Shown: piece by piece, positions 32,950 through 43,402 of the stretch
Layout of the letters: the number at the start of each line of letters is the position of its first letter
Position numbering within the stretch: position 1 is the stretch's first letter
Origin: Patellaria atrata CBS 101060
Lineage: Eukaryota > Ascomycota > Dothideomycetes > Patellariales > Patellariaceae
Reading direction: 5' to 3'
DNA length: 64,000 nt
Assembly: GCA_010093705.1 (NCBI GenBank)
Contig: MU006101.1
Span: 282,334-346,333, forward strand
Notes under the pieces: model-generated
What the model was told of the DNA's origin: nothing
Databases searched by the model: none
Seen by the model: only the letters and a program-made list of their open reading frames with translations
Translations under genes and position numbers: made by a program

Positions 32950-34998
32950 ATGACGACCAAGCCTTACCCGTACAGGAGACTACCCACAGCAACATCAATC
33001 CGTCTATTGAGCCTATATACCTATAAAGAGAATAGCCCGAATGGAATCTGCTCCTTGGATATCGTTGACATGAACGAGAACCCCCAGTTCGACGCTCTCT
33101 CCTATACGTGGGGAGATCCAGTTCCAGAAAAACTGAGATTCGACATCGCCGCTCAGCGTGATTACAATGCCAACCAATTCCTAGGCAACACCCCTGTGAC
33201 GGGCTTCCTCTGCGACGGCGTATTACTTAAGCTAGAGCCCAATCTTCACGATGCGCTTATTGCTCTCTTGATGCAAAACTCGGCGAGAAATATCCCGCGT
33301 CAGCGATATTGGATAGATGCACTTTGTATAAATCAAGCTGACATGGAGGAAAAGTCTCACCAAATCGCTCTCATGGGCAGGATTTACTCTGTTGCGGAAT
33401 CTGTGATCGTTTGGCTCGGTTTACAAGACGAGAGCGGCGTCGATGCTCTCAAGTTGATCGTGCAACTCTCCGAATTTCCTTCTGATTCGTGGGAAAGCAT
33501 ACGCAAGACTTCTGTAAACGTGAAGGAGCCGTCTGGTCATCCGCAAAAGGGTTTGATACCAACTGTCCGCAAAGAGTGGGTCGCATTTGGACGTCTGATG
33601 CTCCGGCGCTGGTTTTTCAGGGTGTGGATTCTACAAGAAGTCATTCTTGCAAAGACAGTCATATTATTGTACGGTCATCAGTACATCCAGTGGGAACATG
33701 TGGAGCGAGCATGTATGTTCCTGGAACAGACTAACTGGGATGTTTACTTGTGGAGGTGTCTGGAAGAGGAACATCCCGAAGCAGCATCTTCTGCGGAGTT
33801 ACTGTTACGACGGTTTACGGTACCTGTAAGGACATACCTCTTAAGGGTAGATCTTGATCTTCGAGATACGCTAAACGTGCTTTACATCAGCCGCTATCAG
33901 AATGCTACTGATCAAAGAGATTATGTATACGGCTTGCTTGGTCTTATCAAATTTCCGGGAATCTCTGATAACTCAACATTAATCAGAGCAGACTATACAA
34001 TAACTACGGCTGAAGCTTTTACTAACTTGGCTTGGGCGATCCTCTGCGCTAGTTCTAATCCCGATCAGAGTCCTCTCGCGCTCCTTTCACTGGTGCAGGA
34101 TGTATCAATAACAAGAACCGAAGGTCTACCATCCTGGGTACCGGACTGGAGTGTACCAGCGAAGCATAACCTTCTAGAATCATTGCGGCCACCAGACTCC
34201 TCAAAGCCATTTCGAGTTTGTGGTAATCTCGTTCAAACCCAGGACAACGAGATGTCGTGGACAAGAACGCTTCCTGGGCTTTCTAGAATGTCGTTGCAGT
34301 CAATGAATTCACTTCATCAGGGAAACCTTTTAACAGTAAATGGCATGTTCGTGGACGAGATAGTCGAAACTACAGTATCTTATTATACTTTGACGAAGTA
34401 CTTTAAGCTCGCAAGCGTGCTCGAACTAGTCTCAAAGGTAAGCGTTTCGTCTTATCGTACCGGTGAACATATCACACAGGTAATTTGGAAGTGCCTCATA
34501 GCGGACTCTGTGGACCGGAAGCCTGCCGAAGCGCACCTAACGGCGATTTTTGCTTGCTGGGTGGTCAACAAACTTCAAGGCATTGAAGAAAACTTGGATC
34601 AGGGTCTCTTGGGTAGGACAGAGGAACTGATATCGAACTTCGCAACTAATGAAAAATTGGGAGGCTTTTTGCCTCTGGAAGAGATAAGATCTTTCCCCGC
34701 ACAGATGGGCCAAGATGTATGGGATAAAACAGCCCAATCGTTCGAAGATGCGCTTGCTTTCAGTTACATTGGAAGGCGAATGTTCAGAACCAAGTTAGGC
34801 TTGCTCGGAAGCGGGCCTGAGTCGGTTCGGCCCGGAGACTCGGTTTACATACTATCAGGAGCTAATGTGCCATTCATACTCCGAGGATCACAGGATACCC
34901 GCTATCGTCTCATTGGAGAAACTTATGTCCATGGTATCATGTATGGAGAGTACTTCAATGCAAACGTTGAGCAACTTCAAGAAATAGAATTAGAGTAA
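32950..34998 (+). CDS. HET-domain protein 2
   Basis: 682 aa, intronless. A classical N-terminal HET domain begins near residue 45: FDALSYTWGDP, then YWIDALCINQADMEEKSHQI, SVIVWLGLQDESG and RRWFFRVWILQEV. The region after about residue 230 follows the pattern of many HET proteins (RDYVYGLLGL, LPSWVPDW, and near the end PGDSVYILSGANVPFILR) but holds no second named domain; no NACHT or repeat region is present. It is unlike HET gene 1 outside the core motifs, so the pair is not a recent duplication. Likely role in non-self recognition, by family. Confidence 0.94.
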   Translation: MTTKPYPYRRLPTATSIRLLSLYTYKENSPNGICSLDIVDMNENPQFDALSYTWGDPVPEKLRFDIAAQRDYNANQFLGNTPVTGFLCDGVLLKLEPNLHDALIALLMQNSARNIPRQRYWIDALCINQADMEEKSHQIALMGRIYSVAESVIVWLGLQDESGVDALKLIVQLSEFPSDSWESIRKTSVNVKEPSGHPQKGLIPTVRKEWVAFGRLMLRRWFFRVWILQEVILAKTVILLYGHQYIQWEHVERACMFLEQTNWDVYLWRCLEEEHPEAASSAELLLRRFTVPVRTYLLRVDLDLRDTLNVLYISRYQNATDQRDYVYGLLGLIKFPGISDNSTLIRADYTITTAEAFTNLAWAILCASSNPDQSPLALLSLVQDVSITRTEGLPSWVPDWSVPAKHNLLESLRPPDSSKPFRVCGNLVQTQDNEMSWTRTLPGLSRMSLQSMNSLHQGNLLTVNGMFVDEIVETTVSYYTLTKYFKLASVLELVSKVSVSSYRTGEHITQVIWKCLIADSVDRKPAEAHLTAIFACWVVNKLQGIEENLDQGLLGRTEELISNFATNEKLGGFLPLEEIRSFPAQMGQDVWDKTAQSFEDALAFSYIGRRMFRTKLGLLGSGPESVRPGDSVYILSGANVPFILRGSQDTRYRLIGETYVHGIMYGEYFNANVEQLQEIELE

Positions 34999-35530
34999 TG
35001 ACCATTCGTATGGCATCGGGTTTACCTCGAGACTGTTGGTTGGGGTATTAGGCGAGAAAGTGTATAGGTACGATGGTTATGCTATATCAGAGGGTTTTGC
35101 CAGTCACGCTCGCTCTGATTGATACTACAGCGAGAAGATAGAACCTAAGATCACTGTGTCTAGTTGTCAGCACAGCCATGACGAGACAGGGGGGTATCAC
35201 AACAGGGAAAGCAAACAAATATACTTAACATCAACAAGTCGCACAATATGCGCCCCGCCATATGCTGGATGTCATTGTGGTATTCTATCCATTGAGAAGG
35301 GGTTCATGGGTCACTCACGAGAAGACTTGCTCCCTCCTAGCTTGCTCCCGAAACTAGAACTTGGACGTCACAAGGAACGTTTTAGCTTCAGTTAAGATCA
35401 CCGGTAGACCTAAGTAAGAACCATATTCCTCTTCATACAGTCAAACTACAGCGAAGCTCCCTGGTTCCCTCAAGCTCTCTGTCCGCTCAGTATTTAGTCT
35501 TCTGCTTCCCATTTCGCTATTATACCACGC
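34999..35530. other. Intergenic or unresolved 5' part of the Cys-rich membrane gene
   Basis: An open frame at 35156-35395 has GTG instead of ATG. It contains CAPPYAGCHC and REDLLPPSLLP, which loosely resemble the Cys repeats of the next gene, so it may be an upstream exon of it. Confidence 0.35.
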
Positions 35531-36449
35531 TTGACACCGCAAAAACGCCAGTTCTATGATCACTCATGCCCCAAAGGCAGCGAATGGTACGTCTGCGACT
35601 TCTCTGGGGCCTCAAGGTTCCTCGGGTGCTGTATATCAAATCTCTGCTCTAACGGCTGTTCTGCTGAAGACCTGCGTCCTGCTAGCTTCGACCCTTTTCA
35701 TTATGCTGATATCCAGGATCAAGACTGTGAGGATGGCGAGTGGTGGAAGTGTGCAAACACGGGTCCGCCGTTCATCGGTTGCCGTGCGAGCAACCCATGC
35801 GAGCAGGGAGAGTGTCCGGCCGAAGATTTAATCGCGATGAGGTTGTTGGGAGGATTTCACTGGTCTTCTACGAGACTGGCGACAGTGATGGCCTCAACGG
35901 TGTCTCAATCAAGGAGAAATATATTTGTTCTATATTAATCACAGCGTCGGTGCGTTCATCAACAATAATTACGCTCGGAAGTCAAACAATGTCGGTACCT
36001 CCATCGACGCTCATTGTCACCGTATTTCAAACGCATCAAGGGACACAAATATCGACTCCGAGTCTGCGGAATGAGCATAATGGTTCAGGGTCGATACCAA
36101 TTTCTGCGATAATTGGTGCCACATTAGGCGGTATCATCGCCATGTATCTCGTAGGAGCATATATTTTCTATTTCCGCCGCCGCAGACGGGGCAGACTCAC
36201 AACCCTCAGACAGAAAAAAAGCAAACATCTCCGTAAGCGCAGTCATCGCTCGAGTTGGATTCTACCCCCGTGGCGGCGCAGATAGAGATGGCTGAAGTCT
36301 TAGCAGACTCTCTAAAGGAAATGCCAGCTAATGTACCAGTCGGACTGGACGCAACGGAGAAGAGAAGAGTAGAAGAGGGCACTTTTGCTCCGAAATTGTC
36401 CCCGCTTTCTTCCGCAGATGCATTTGAAGGGAATTCGAGAGGAAAATAA
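35531..36449 (+). pseudogene. Cys-rich single-pass membrane protein, frame broken or multi-exon
   Basis: Three open stretches in different frames look like one protein. 35531-35938 has two extracellular-type repeats: CPKGSEWYVCDFSG with FLGCCISNLCSNGCSAEDL, and CEDGEWWKCANTG with FIGCRASNPC and ECPAEDL. 35944-36285 gives a Ser/Thr-rich stretch and a membrane span (ISAIIGATLGGIIAMYLVG) with a basic stop-transfer RRRRRGR. 36255-36449 gives a cytosolic tail (DSTPVAAQIEMAEVLADS). No standard intron joins the first two cleanly, and the only candidate between the last two would be about 22 bp. Either frameshifts have broken it or my exon picture is wrong. There is no clear ATG at the 5' end. Confidence 0.5.
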
Positions 36450-36753
36450 TGGAATTCTAAAGTATCAACTCTTTAGTGTCCACATATCGGTTGCTATTCG
36501 TGTGGCGTTCTACTCTAAGAATTACGCAGATCAGGCGAGCAAGCGAAAGGATGAACTTGAGTTCGAATGGAGGAGTAAAAAGAAATGAAGGAATAACCTC
36601 ACAGCGATTCAAAGGCCTCAAGCGAGGGTAACGCAGATTCACAATCTAGAAGCTCCTGGATGAGCTACAATAGTTTTAGAGGACTCACGATGCTGGTCAG
36701 AGGCAACCCGCATATCCAAGGTAAAAAAAGGAAACTCTGAAAAAGTATATTAC
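36450..36753. other. Intergenic
   Basis: No gene or repeat recognised between the Cys-rich membrane gene and the tRNA-like element. Confidence 0.4.
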
Positions 36754-36866
36754 AAAAGAAGGTCTCCCTCGGACCTTGGGCGATGATTCGGTAATCGAGT
36801 CCTTGACGCAGGATGTTGATATCATTCATAAGTGAGCTACTGGTGCACCACTAGGCCACAGTCCTT
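36754..36866 (-). ncRNA. tRNA-like Pol III element, SINE-head candidate
   Basis: On the minus strand an exact A box TGGCCTAGTGG (36858-36848) is followed 45 bp later by a B-box match GGACTCGATTACC (36802-36790), then TTTT at 36757-36754 as a possible Pol III stop. The 5' flank AAGGACTG and the later GGTCC could pair weakly. No anticodon stem can be formed. The A box and the GATTACC ending of the B box resemble those of the element at 9160, which suggests a shared tRNA-derived family. Confidence 0.4.
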
Positions 36867-38501
36867 GAAATTTGAAATTTGGGGACGAACACTTGATTAA
36901 CAGGTTATAAGAAAGAAGTTTTTTCTAGAATTCGTGAGACAATATGACTTTGAACAATGAAAGTGGAGACAGTAGCGAGACAACCACCAACTCGCTACCT
37001 GACGGTGAACTGAACGTATCCGGGATTTTTGTTGATTAGTGGACTTCGAACTTTAACCTCATGGTGGGAAATGGCTTGCAACTTCATGTTATGATAGAAA
37101 TAATATCTTTTATATGAAGGATTTGGAAAGCCTTCACCAAACATCCTGCAATAATGAGCACACGGCTCTTACTTAATCCTGACAACAGACGTAACAAGTG
37201 AGAATAGCGCAATCAAGTGCTACAGTATCTTACCCACATTATCCGCTGTAGTGTTTCACTGGCTTTAGCTATTGGGCGAGGGGAAAGTGAATGCAGGGAC
37301 CTTGCGGGAGGGTCATTCCCAATGACTGAGCAATGCTCCTGTAATCAATCAAATAGTTCTCCTCAAATAACGATCCTACATTTCTTATCCACCCAATTGG
37401 ACACCATATTTAGTCTTTCGTATGTCAAAGCCGCTTGAAACCGCAAGGAAATCGAGCACATCGTTCGTGATCTTTCATTTGGGTCGTAAAGCAGTTGAAT
37501 CGTTGTTCTGGTTACAGGACTCAGTTTTGAACACCCGGCGCGCAGAGAGGGAGAAGAGGCCTCGGTCAGGAAGTATACCGAAAATACATTTCCTATGTCA
37601 AAATCAGCCAACTTGAAGGAATTGAATGTTCAACGTATACGTATTGACGTATATTGTGAAGTTATGGTGCCTAAACGGTCATCATGAGCGTAAGATGCTC
37701 GATAGGAGCCTGATTCAACGAGAAGAGGTTGTCGTCGATCACCATCGCATTCCGTAGCTCGATTATGTAAGCTACGCTCTCATCCAACCAATGTCCCAAT
37801 CCCACACTTTGATCCCTTGATCCACATCCACAGCACACTCACTCAGTATATTCCATAACGGATTCACTCGAAACGAAAATTTCCATCAAAGAGATGCCAT
37901 GAGTCTATAATTTTACCCTTCATGGCCTCTCTATGACACCATAACAAGCGAGAGTCATTGATTGAGGAGCCCTTTCGTATTTCTCCAACTGAAGCCCATC
38001 CAGCTTCAGAAAGCATCCCGTCTGATTAATATGGGTCTTATGAGCTTCCACTAAAAACTTTCGGTTCGTTAGCTAGGTAGTTCTATACAGCCACTCACCA
38101 TATTGTTTTACACTAAGAAAAAAAATAGCTCCCAGAATCCATTGGACTTATACCTCCCTCCTGTCTCTTTTCATGATTGCCTTGCTCTCCAACATTTGAA
38201 TATAGAACTAGCTATTAGTTACTGTCAATTTGTGGCTCGCAACCCTTTTTTCTCGGTTTTGTTTGTTGATTGACTTCATACCTTTGCTATCTTGTAGCTT
38301 GTCCGCCAATGTGTTCTATCAACTATGTAAATAGGAATTTCTCTTTATCAACTTACCCTTAAGTTACCGCTGCAGTATATTGAGTAAGACCCCCGAGATC
38401 TATAAGACCCCGGCCGAAGCCACCACCTTACCCCGGGTTTTCAAGGCCCCTTGTCCTGTGGGTGACCTGGTTCTCCGCATTTACCGAATTCGGCATTCGG
38501 A
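36867..38501. other. Non-coding stretch before mannanase
   Basis: 1.6 kb, AT-rich, with only short meaningless ORFs. A C/T-rich segment at 38380-38460 sits just before the mannanase gene. No transposon remains could be recognised by eye. Confidence 0.5.
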
Positions 38502-40179
38502 ATGATGTCAACACGAAACAATTTAAAAAGGAAGATGGGACCGTCAGATTCCTATCTTCCTACTTGGAATCCCAAACTAATCAATGGTGTGCTAATAATG
38601 ATTACTATGATATCGTTCGCAACAATATTAGCTGCCCTCCTGGTCAGCCCGAATCCAGGTACCGCCCTTCCATCAAGGGGAAAGCACCATGGTAAAGAGA
38701 TAAATGAATTCGTTTACGTGGATGGACTTCGTCTTAGGACTTCCCAGGGCCTCCACTACCTCACTGGGCTCAACTACTGGAGCTGCATGAATCTGGCTGC
38801 GGATGAATCTTTGGGTGGGAATTACTCACGCCTTGTTACAGAACTAGACCAGATGGCAGCCAAAGGGGTCAACCATCTGCGTATCATGGCATCATCCGAG
38901 GGTGCGCCCACACCTCAGCCGTTTAGGATGAGTCCGCCCTTATTAGAGGCCCCTGGCAAATACAACGAGGATGTATTCGTGGGCTTGGATCGATGTCTCG
39001 CAGAGATGGGAGCAAGAGGTATGCGTGCTACGATGACGCTCGGAAATGAGTGGCAATGGTCTGGAGGGTTCGCACAATTCGTAAGCTGGGCTAACGATGA
39101 CGAACCGATACCATATCCATCATCTTGGAACCTAACTGCTCCGCCGCAGCGCGAGATTCCAAGGACAGGATGGGGAGATTACACGGTACAGGGCATAGAC
39201 GCAGCGCCCTACCCCGAATTTGTTGATTTTGCGAACAGAATCTACAATGACACACGTGCGGAACAGATGTACAGAGACCATGTCGCCACGGTGATAAATC
39301 GTCGTAATACTATCACTGGCCGTGTCTATAACTCGGATCCAACGATCATGACATGGCAGCTTGCTAACGAGCCTCAAGCTCAAGCACCGTTGGGTTGGGA
39401 GGGTCCTTACGATATCTTCTTGAAACCTAATCCCGACGACTTACTCCTCCCCTGGGTGGAGCGTACTTCGGCTTGGATCAAGTCGCTAGCACCTAGACAC
39501 CTTGTAAGCGTAGGCCTTGAGAGTAAACAAGGGGAATGGTACTTCAAAGAGGTTCATAAGTTTCCTGCGGTTGATTACGCGACAGCCCACTGTTGGGTGC
39601 AGAACTGGGGTATCTACGACATGTATAACTCGAGTGAAGCAAACCTGCGAAAAGCAGAAGATTTTGCGGTAGATTTTGTCAGGAATACCAGCCAGTGGGC
39701 GGTTGATATCGGGAAGCCGGTGTTTCTGGAGGAATTCGGAATGGCGAGAGATAACTGGGAGAATATTGGGAAGGAGTATCCATACCTAAGTTCAGCGAAC
39801 ACAACGCATAAGGATGCTTATTTTGAAGTATGTACTTTCCTCTTCGCTCTTCCTTCTTTCCACCCACCTCATCCCTTTATCACCTGATATGAGTAAAGTT
39901 AGATGCACATACTAACGTACCTAGACCATTATATTCACCGTTGTAGAGAAATTCAAGGATGACGGTGCTTACGTTGGCACCTGTCCTTGGGCTTACGGAG
40001 GTATCTGGCGTCCTGAAACACAGTATATCAATGACTTCGGCATGGTTTGGGCAGGTGATCCACCACACGAGAGCCCCGGATGGTACGATCTCTATGATAC
40101 CGACTCTGCGATGGAGATTGTACATAACCAACAAAAAGACGTGCACGCATGGTTAGAGGAGGAAGGTCTCTGTAGGTAA
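38502..40179 (+). CDS. Endo-1,4-beta-mannosidase (GH5, subfamily 7-like)
   Basis: Secreted hydrolase that cuts beta-1,4-mannan in plant cell walls. Exons 38502-39827 and 39925-40179 join in phase 0 to 526 aa. The acid/base Glu lies in TWQLANEPQ and the nucleophile Glu in VFLEEFGM; LRIMASSEG and the WQNWGIY-like HCWVQNWGIYDMY also match the family. A hydrophobic segment (ISFATILAALLVSP) acts as signal peptide or anchor but begins some 35 residues after the first Met, so translation may really start at an inner Met. The second exon encodes the end of the barrel (TCPWAYGGIWRPE) and has no cellulose-binding module. Confident. Confidence 0.93.
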
Positions 40180-41227
40180 AACAGATTGTGATCACTTGAA
40201 CCTTCCCTGCACATAGCATTCCTGGTTCCTGTACGCTACCTGCCACTTTACATGGGAAAAAACAGAACGAACAAGGTACTCTTGAATCGTACCAGATTCC
40301 TGGTTGATTAGACAGGTTGAAGAGGCCCCTAAGCGATCAACTTCCCATAAGGGTTGTTCGCGGACTTGGTGACAAACTGGCCTTGCTAATAGAATAACAA
40401 CACCATAGTAAGTGACAACGGGCCAGTGACCTGAAAGTCGATCATCCAGTCCTATTATCAGTGTTAGCACCTCGTAAAGCAGATCTGCAACAGATCACCA
40501 CATTTCAAAACCGAACATCTCCCATGCAACCCACAAAGATCATCCCTTTAACTTTCCCATTACTAAATAAAAGTCAACCTACACTAACCCTCCAGAGACA
40601 CATCACGTAGGAACTAGCGCTGACCGCTCCGATGACCTCATCTCCCACCTCCTTCCAAACCCGTAAATCCTAATTATCCATCTCTTGAACAAACTATACC
40701 CCAGCATTATCCCCAGACAGCAACCGACCCAAAACACAAAATATTCACCGAGTCGCGCACGTCCCACGGGTCAACGCTACCCACCGATCTAGCCACGAAA
40801 GCGCCAGATCGACGAGACTTGGCGGAGCGGGCGTCCTTGGCAACTATGGGGCGGAAAAATGGCGTGGAGTTCAATGTTACTCATGTCAGTGCTCAGGGAG
40901 AGTATTTCCATTTCGGGGATCCCACTCGAAATCCAGGATGAGGCGGAAAGATCTCGGTCTTAACCGTCTTAGCGAAGAAGCGTTTTCTGCTCTAGGGAAA
41001 CGGTAGGAGAGGTTTGTTAAGAAGAGATGGGGATGGGTTGGGATTGTTTTGTGGAAGATGGGCTAATACCAGAACTGAAGGTGCTTGAACGGGAGAGAAG
41101 GACGCGAGTTGTGAGTGAAGACAGATATAGTGGCTGGGAAGGTTATATAAAGGGTTGTCTTCGTCGCTATTTAGCACAACGACAGCATCACGCATATCAT
41201 CAACCCTCTGCAGACCAGCTTGTCACA
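40180..41227. other. Intergenic, promoter of the secreted protein gene
   Basis: About 1 kb. A short frame near 40812-40870 reads LGGAGVLGNYGAEKW, slightly reminiscent of Gly-rich fungal proteins of unknown function, but no gene can be supported. Confidence 0.4.
41144..41151 (+). promoter_or_regulatory. TATA box of the secreted protein gene
   Basis: TATATAAA, an exact TATA box, ends 76 bp before the ATG of the secreted 166-aa protein. It suggests a strongly regulated gene. Confidence 0.6.
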
Positions 41228-41728
41228 ATGCTCTTCTCAACTCTCAAAGTGCTCGCTTTGTCCCTCCTCGTCAGCAGCGCCTTCGCTGCTCCCCACGATG
41301 TTGCGGCGCAGAACTCCACCCTCGTCGACGCGGACTTAGAAGCTCGCCAGGTCGAAGCATGCCGTCCAGTCGGGCTCCGCGTCTTCCAGAACGATCGGTG
41401 CATTCTCGGCACCTGCACGCCGACCGGGAACTGCTTCTACAGCCCGTGCCATCAGATAACCGTTTTCAAGCGCGACGGAAGCATCTATAACAGCCAGCAG
41501 TACCCGGCCAAGGCGCCATTTGAGTATGGGTACCAGAAGGACATTGGCGGGGGATATACTTACTTCGGGAAGAAGAATGGGGACCCGGATGGTTTGGGGA
41601 TGTCGGTTTCTAGCAGTTCGTGCGGCGGGATTGGGTGCCAGAACAATGCTGTTAGGCCTACGACAAGATCGGCTCCGGGAGTTATTAGGAGGTATTATGA
41701 CTGTGGTCAGACGCCAGAGGTTCCTTAG
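41228..41728 (+). CDS. Secreted protein of unknown family, 166 aa
   Basis: A clear signal peptide (MLFSTLKVLALSLLVSSAFA) is followed by APHDVAAQNSTLV and a possible Kex2-type site at LEARQ, then a compact domain with eight Cys (EACRPVGLRVF, CILGTCTPTGNCFYSPC, SSSSCGGIGCQNN, YYDCGQ). The even Cys number fits disulphides in an extracellular protein. The open frame extends upstream of this Met by 67 codons, but the signal peptide and TATA box fix the start here. No family is recognised; an apoplastic protein or effector is a reasonable guess. Confidence 0.75.
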   Translation: MLFSTLKVLALSLLVSSAFAAPHDVAAQNSTLVDADLEARQVEACRPVGLRVFQNDRCILGTCTPTGNCFYSPCHQITVFKRDGSIYNSQQYPAKAPFEYGYQKDIGGGYTYFGKKNGDPDGLGMSVSSSSCGGIGCQNNAVRPTTRSAPGVIRRYYDCGQTPEVP

Positions 41729-42245
41729 AGGTTGATAAGGGACAAGATTCCGGTTCAGGTGAGAATTTTAGGTATCGTGAGGGTTGATGGATACTTACTC
41801 TGCACAGATGCTCGCCTGCACACGTAAAGCTTCAAGCTCTTGCTTTCGATTATATTCTCTTTCTGTCATGAGTCCTGGTGGCTAGGGGCGGAAACTTCGG
41901 CGGTGAAAGGTTTTCCATTGTTGAAATTAGCTTTTGGGGAATTTTTGTTTTCTTTTTATACTGTCATCTAGACCACTCTTTTGAACCAATAGAACACCCA
42001 AAAGTCCACTCGTGTCTCCAACCAGATTTGTGAACTTAGAAATCGCCAATTGTGAAGAGTTGGTTTCGTCAAGACCTCAAGAATCGAGTATGCAAAGGTA
42101 AAAAGAAATTAAATTTAAGTAATCGGCTGTAGCGAAACTTATACCTAGGTCATGGTCATTTCCCACAGAAGAAATCGCTTCTTCTTCGCTATAGCAGGTT
42201 CTAAGGAAATCCATACTCTTAACACAACGACTACCTAGTTTTCTC
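41729..42245. other. Convergent intergenic region
   Basis: 3' ends of the secreted protein gene and the RPEL gene, with nothing else recognised. Confidence 0.5.
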
Positions 42246-42972
42246 TCAAGGGATTTCATCCACTATCAGATATCAACATATGGACAAAGTAAAGATCATG
42301 AAGGGTAGTTAGTACTAACCCTCTAAAATACCTTCCTTAACAAGGTCTTCCGGCTTTGGTCTATTCGCGAGGTGCTTATCTAGACTGTCTGCACGCATGT
42401 GCCGCTCGAGTTCACGCTGATTAGCCTGCAGCGCAGGAGCGGCAGTCGAGTCTGGGAGAATATTTCCTGGGAAATAATAAGTACAATAGAAGGGAGGAGA
42501 GGCTTTCTTATTGTGGGGAAGCAGTGGTAGAAAGTGATAGCCCAAAAAATATATGTTATGATCTATGATGTGAAGACAACGTACTCCCAACAAGCGTCTC
42601 CCGATCTGGTCTCTTCTCGAGGCTCTTCTTTAAGCTATCTGTGGCCCTTTGGCGCTCGAGCTCTTGCTGGGCTGATTGAATTGCTCTAGTATGGTGGACT
42701 TAGTTAGCCTATGTGCAAGATATATCAGATAGCAGTGGAACAGGTCAATACAGGTATTTTTCGGCAGAAACGTAGATCCAGCGGTGTTACAAAGAATCGA
42801 AGGATATTACTTACGGTGCAGCATTAGTGTCTAGAAGGATGTGTCTGTTTTTCAAGTCCTGCGCGTCTGGTCTCATCTGAAGATGCTTCTCCAGGGAGTC
42901 GCGGCGCTCGAGGGGTGAGATGGGAGTCGTGTCGACGCTAGCGGGATTCTGTGCGCTATCCTCTGATGCCAT
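42246..42972 (-). CDS. RPEL-repeat protein
   Basis: 140 aa from four exons (42972-42815, 42685-42585, 42466-42320, 42262-42246) that join in frame. It is built almost entirely of three RPEL units: LERRDSLEKHLQMRPDAQDL..RHIL, DSLKKSLEKRPDRETL..RNIL and DSLDKHLANRPKPEDL..GIL, each followed by a small linker (DTNAAP, DSTAAP). In animals RPEL motifs bind monomeric actin (MRTF, Phactr), needing the Arg-Pro and the hydrophobic pair seen here; the role of short fungal RPEL proteins is not established. The last exon is only 17 bp (VDEIP). No single long ORF shows this gene, yet every splice site fits consensus. Confidence 0.8.
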
Positions 42973-43402
42973 GTTCAAGTTGAAGACTACGAGTTAGGTA
43001 TAACAGATTGAATGGCGAGTGTTCTAGAAATGGTTCGTCTTTGTTGTTTTTACGCTTGAGTAAAGTGTTTGGTAGAGATGGGTGAGATGGTAGGTGCAAG
43101 TAAGCTGTCGGAGCTTCCCTGTGGGCTGACGCAGTCACATTCCCCCCGTCAGCCGTTGCGGAGGAAACTGGCACGTGCAGCCGTTAAGACCCCTTTGTTC
43201 CGGGGTTCTTTGGTGCGTGTGCCCCGCATCCGCTTTAGGCTAGTGTCTCATAAGGTATGGAATAGTAAACCGAAATGTTTCAAGCGAAAAGTCAAGATAT
43301 ATTACGATACGTTAAGATCTAATCTAATCATATCATACCCGACCTATTCAGGTTGAATCATTCTCATCCATTTCCTTTGAGTATAAGAGTATCTCCCCTA
43401 AT
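42973..43402. other. Intergenic
   Basis: Upstream of the RPEL gene and downstream of the sugar transporter, both on the minus strand. No gene recognised. Confidence 0.5.
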
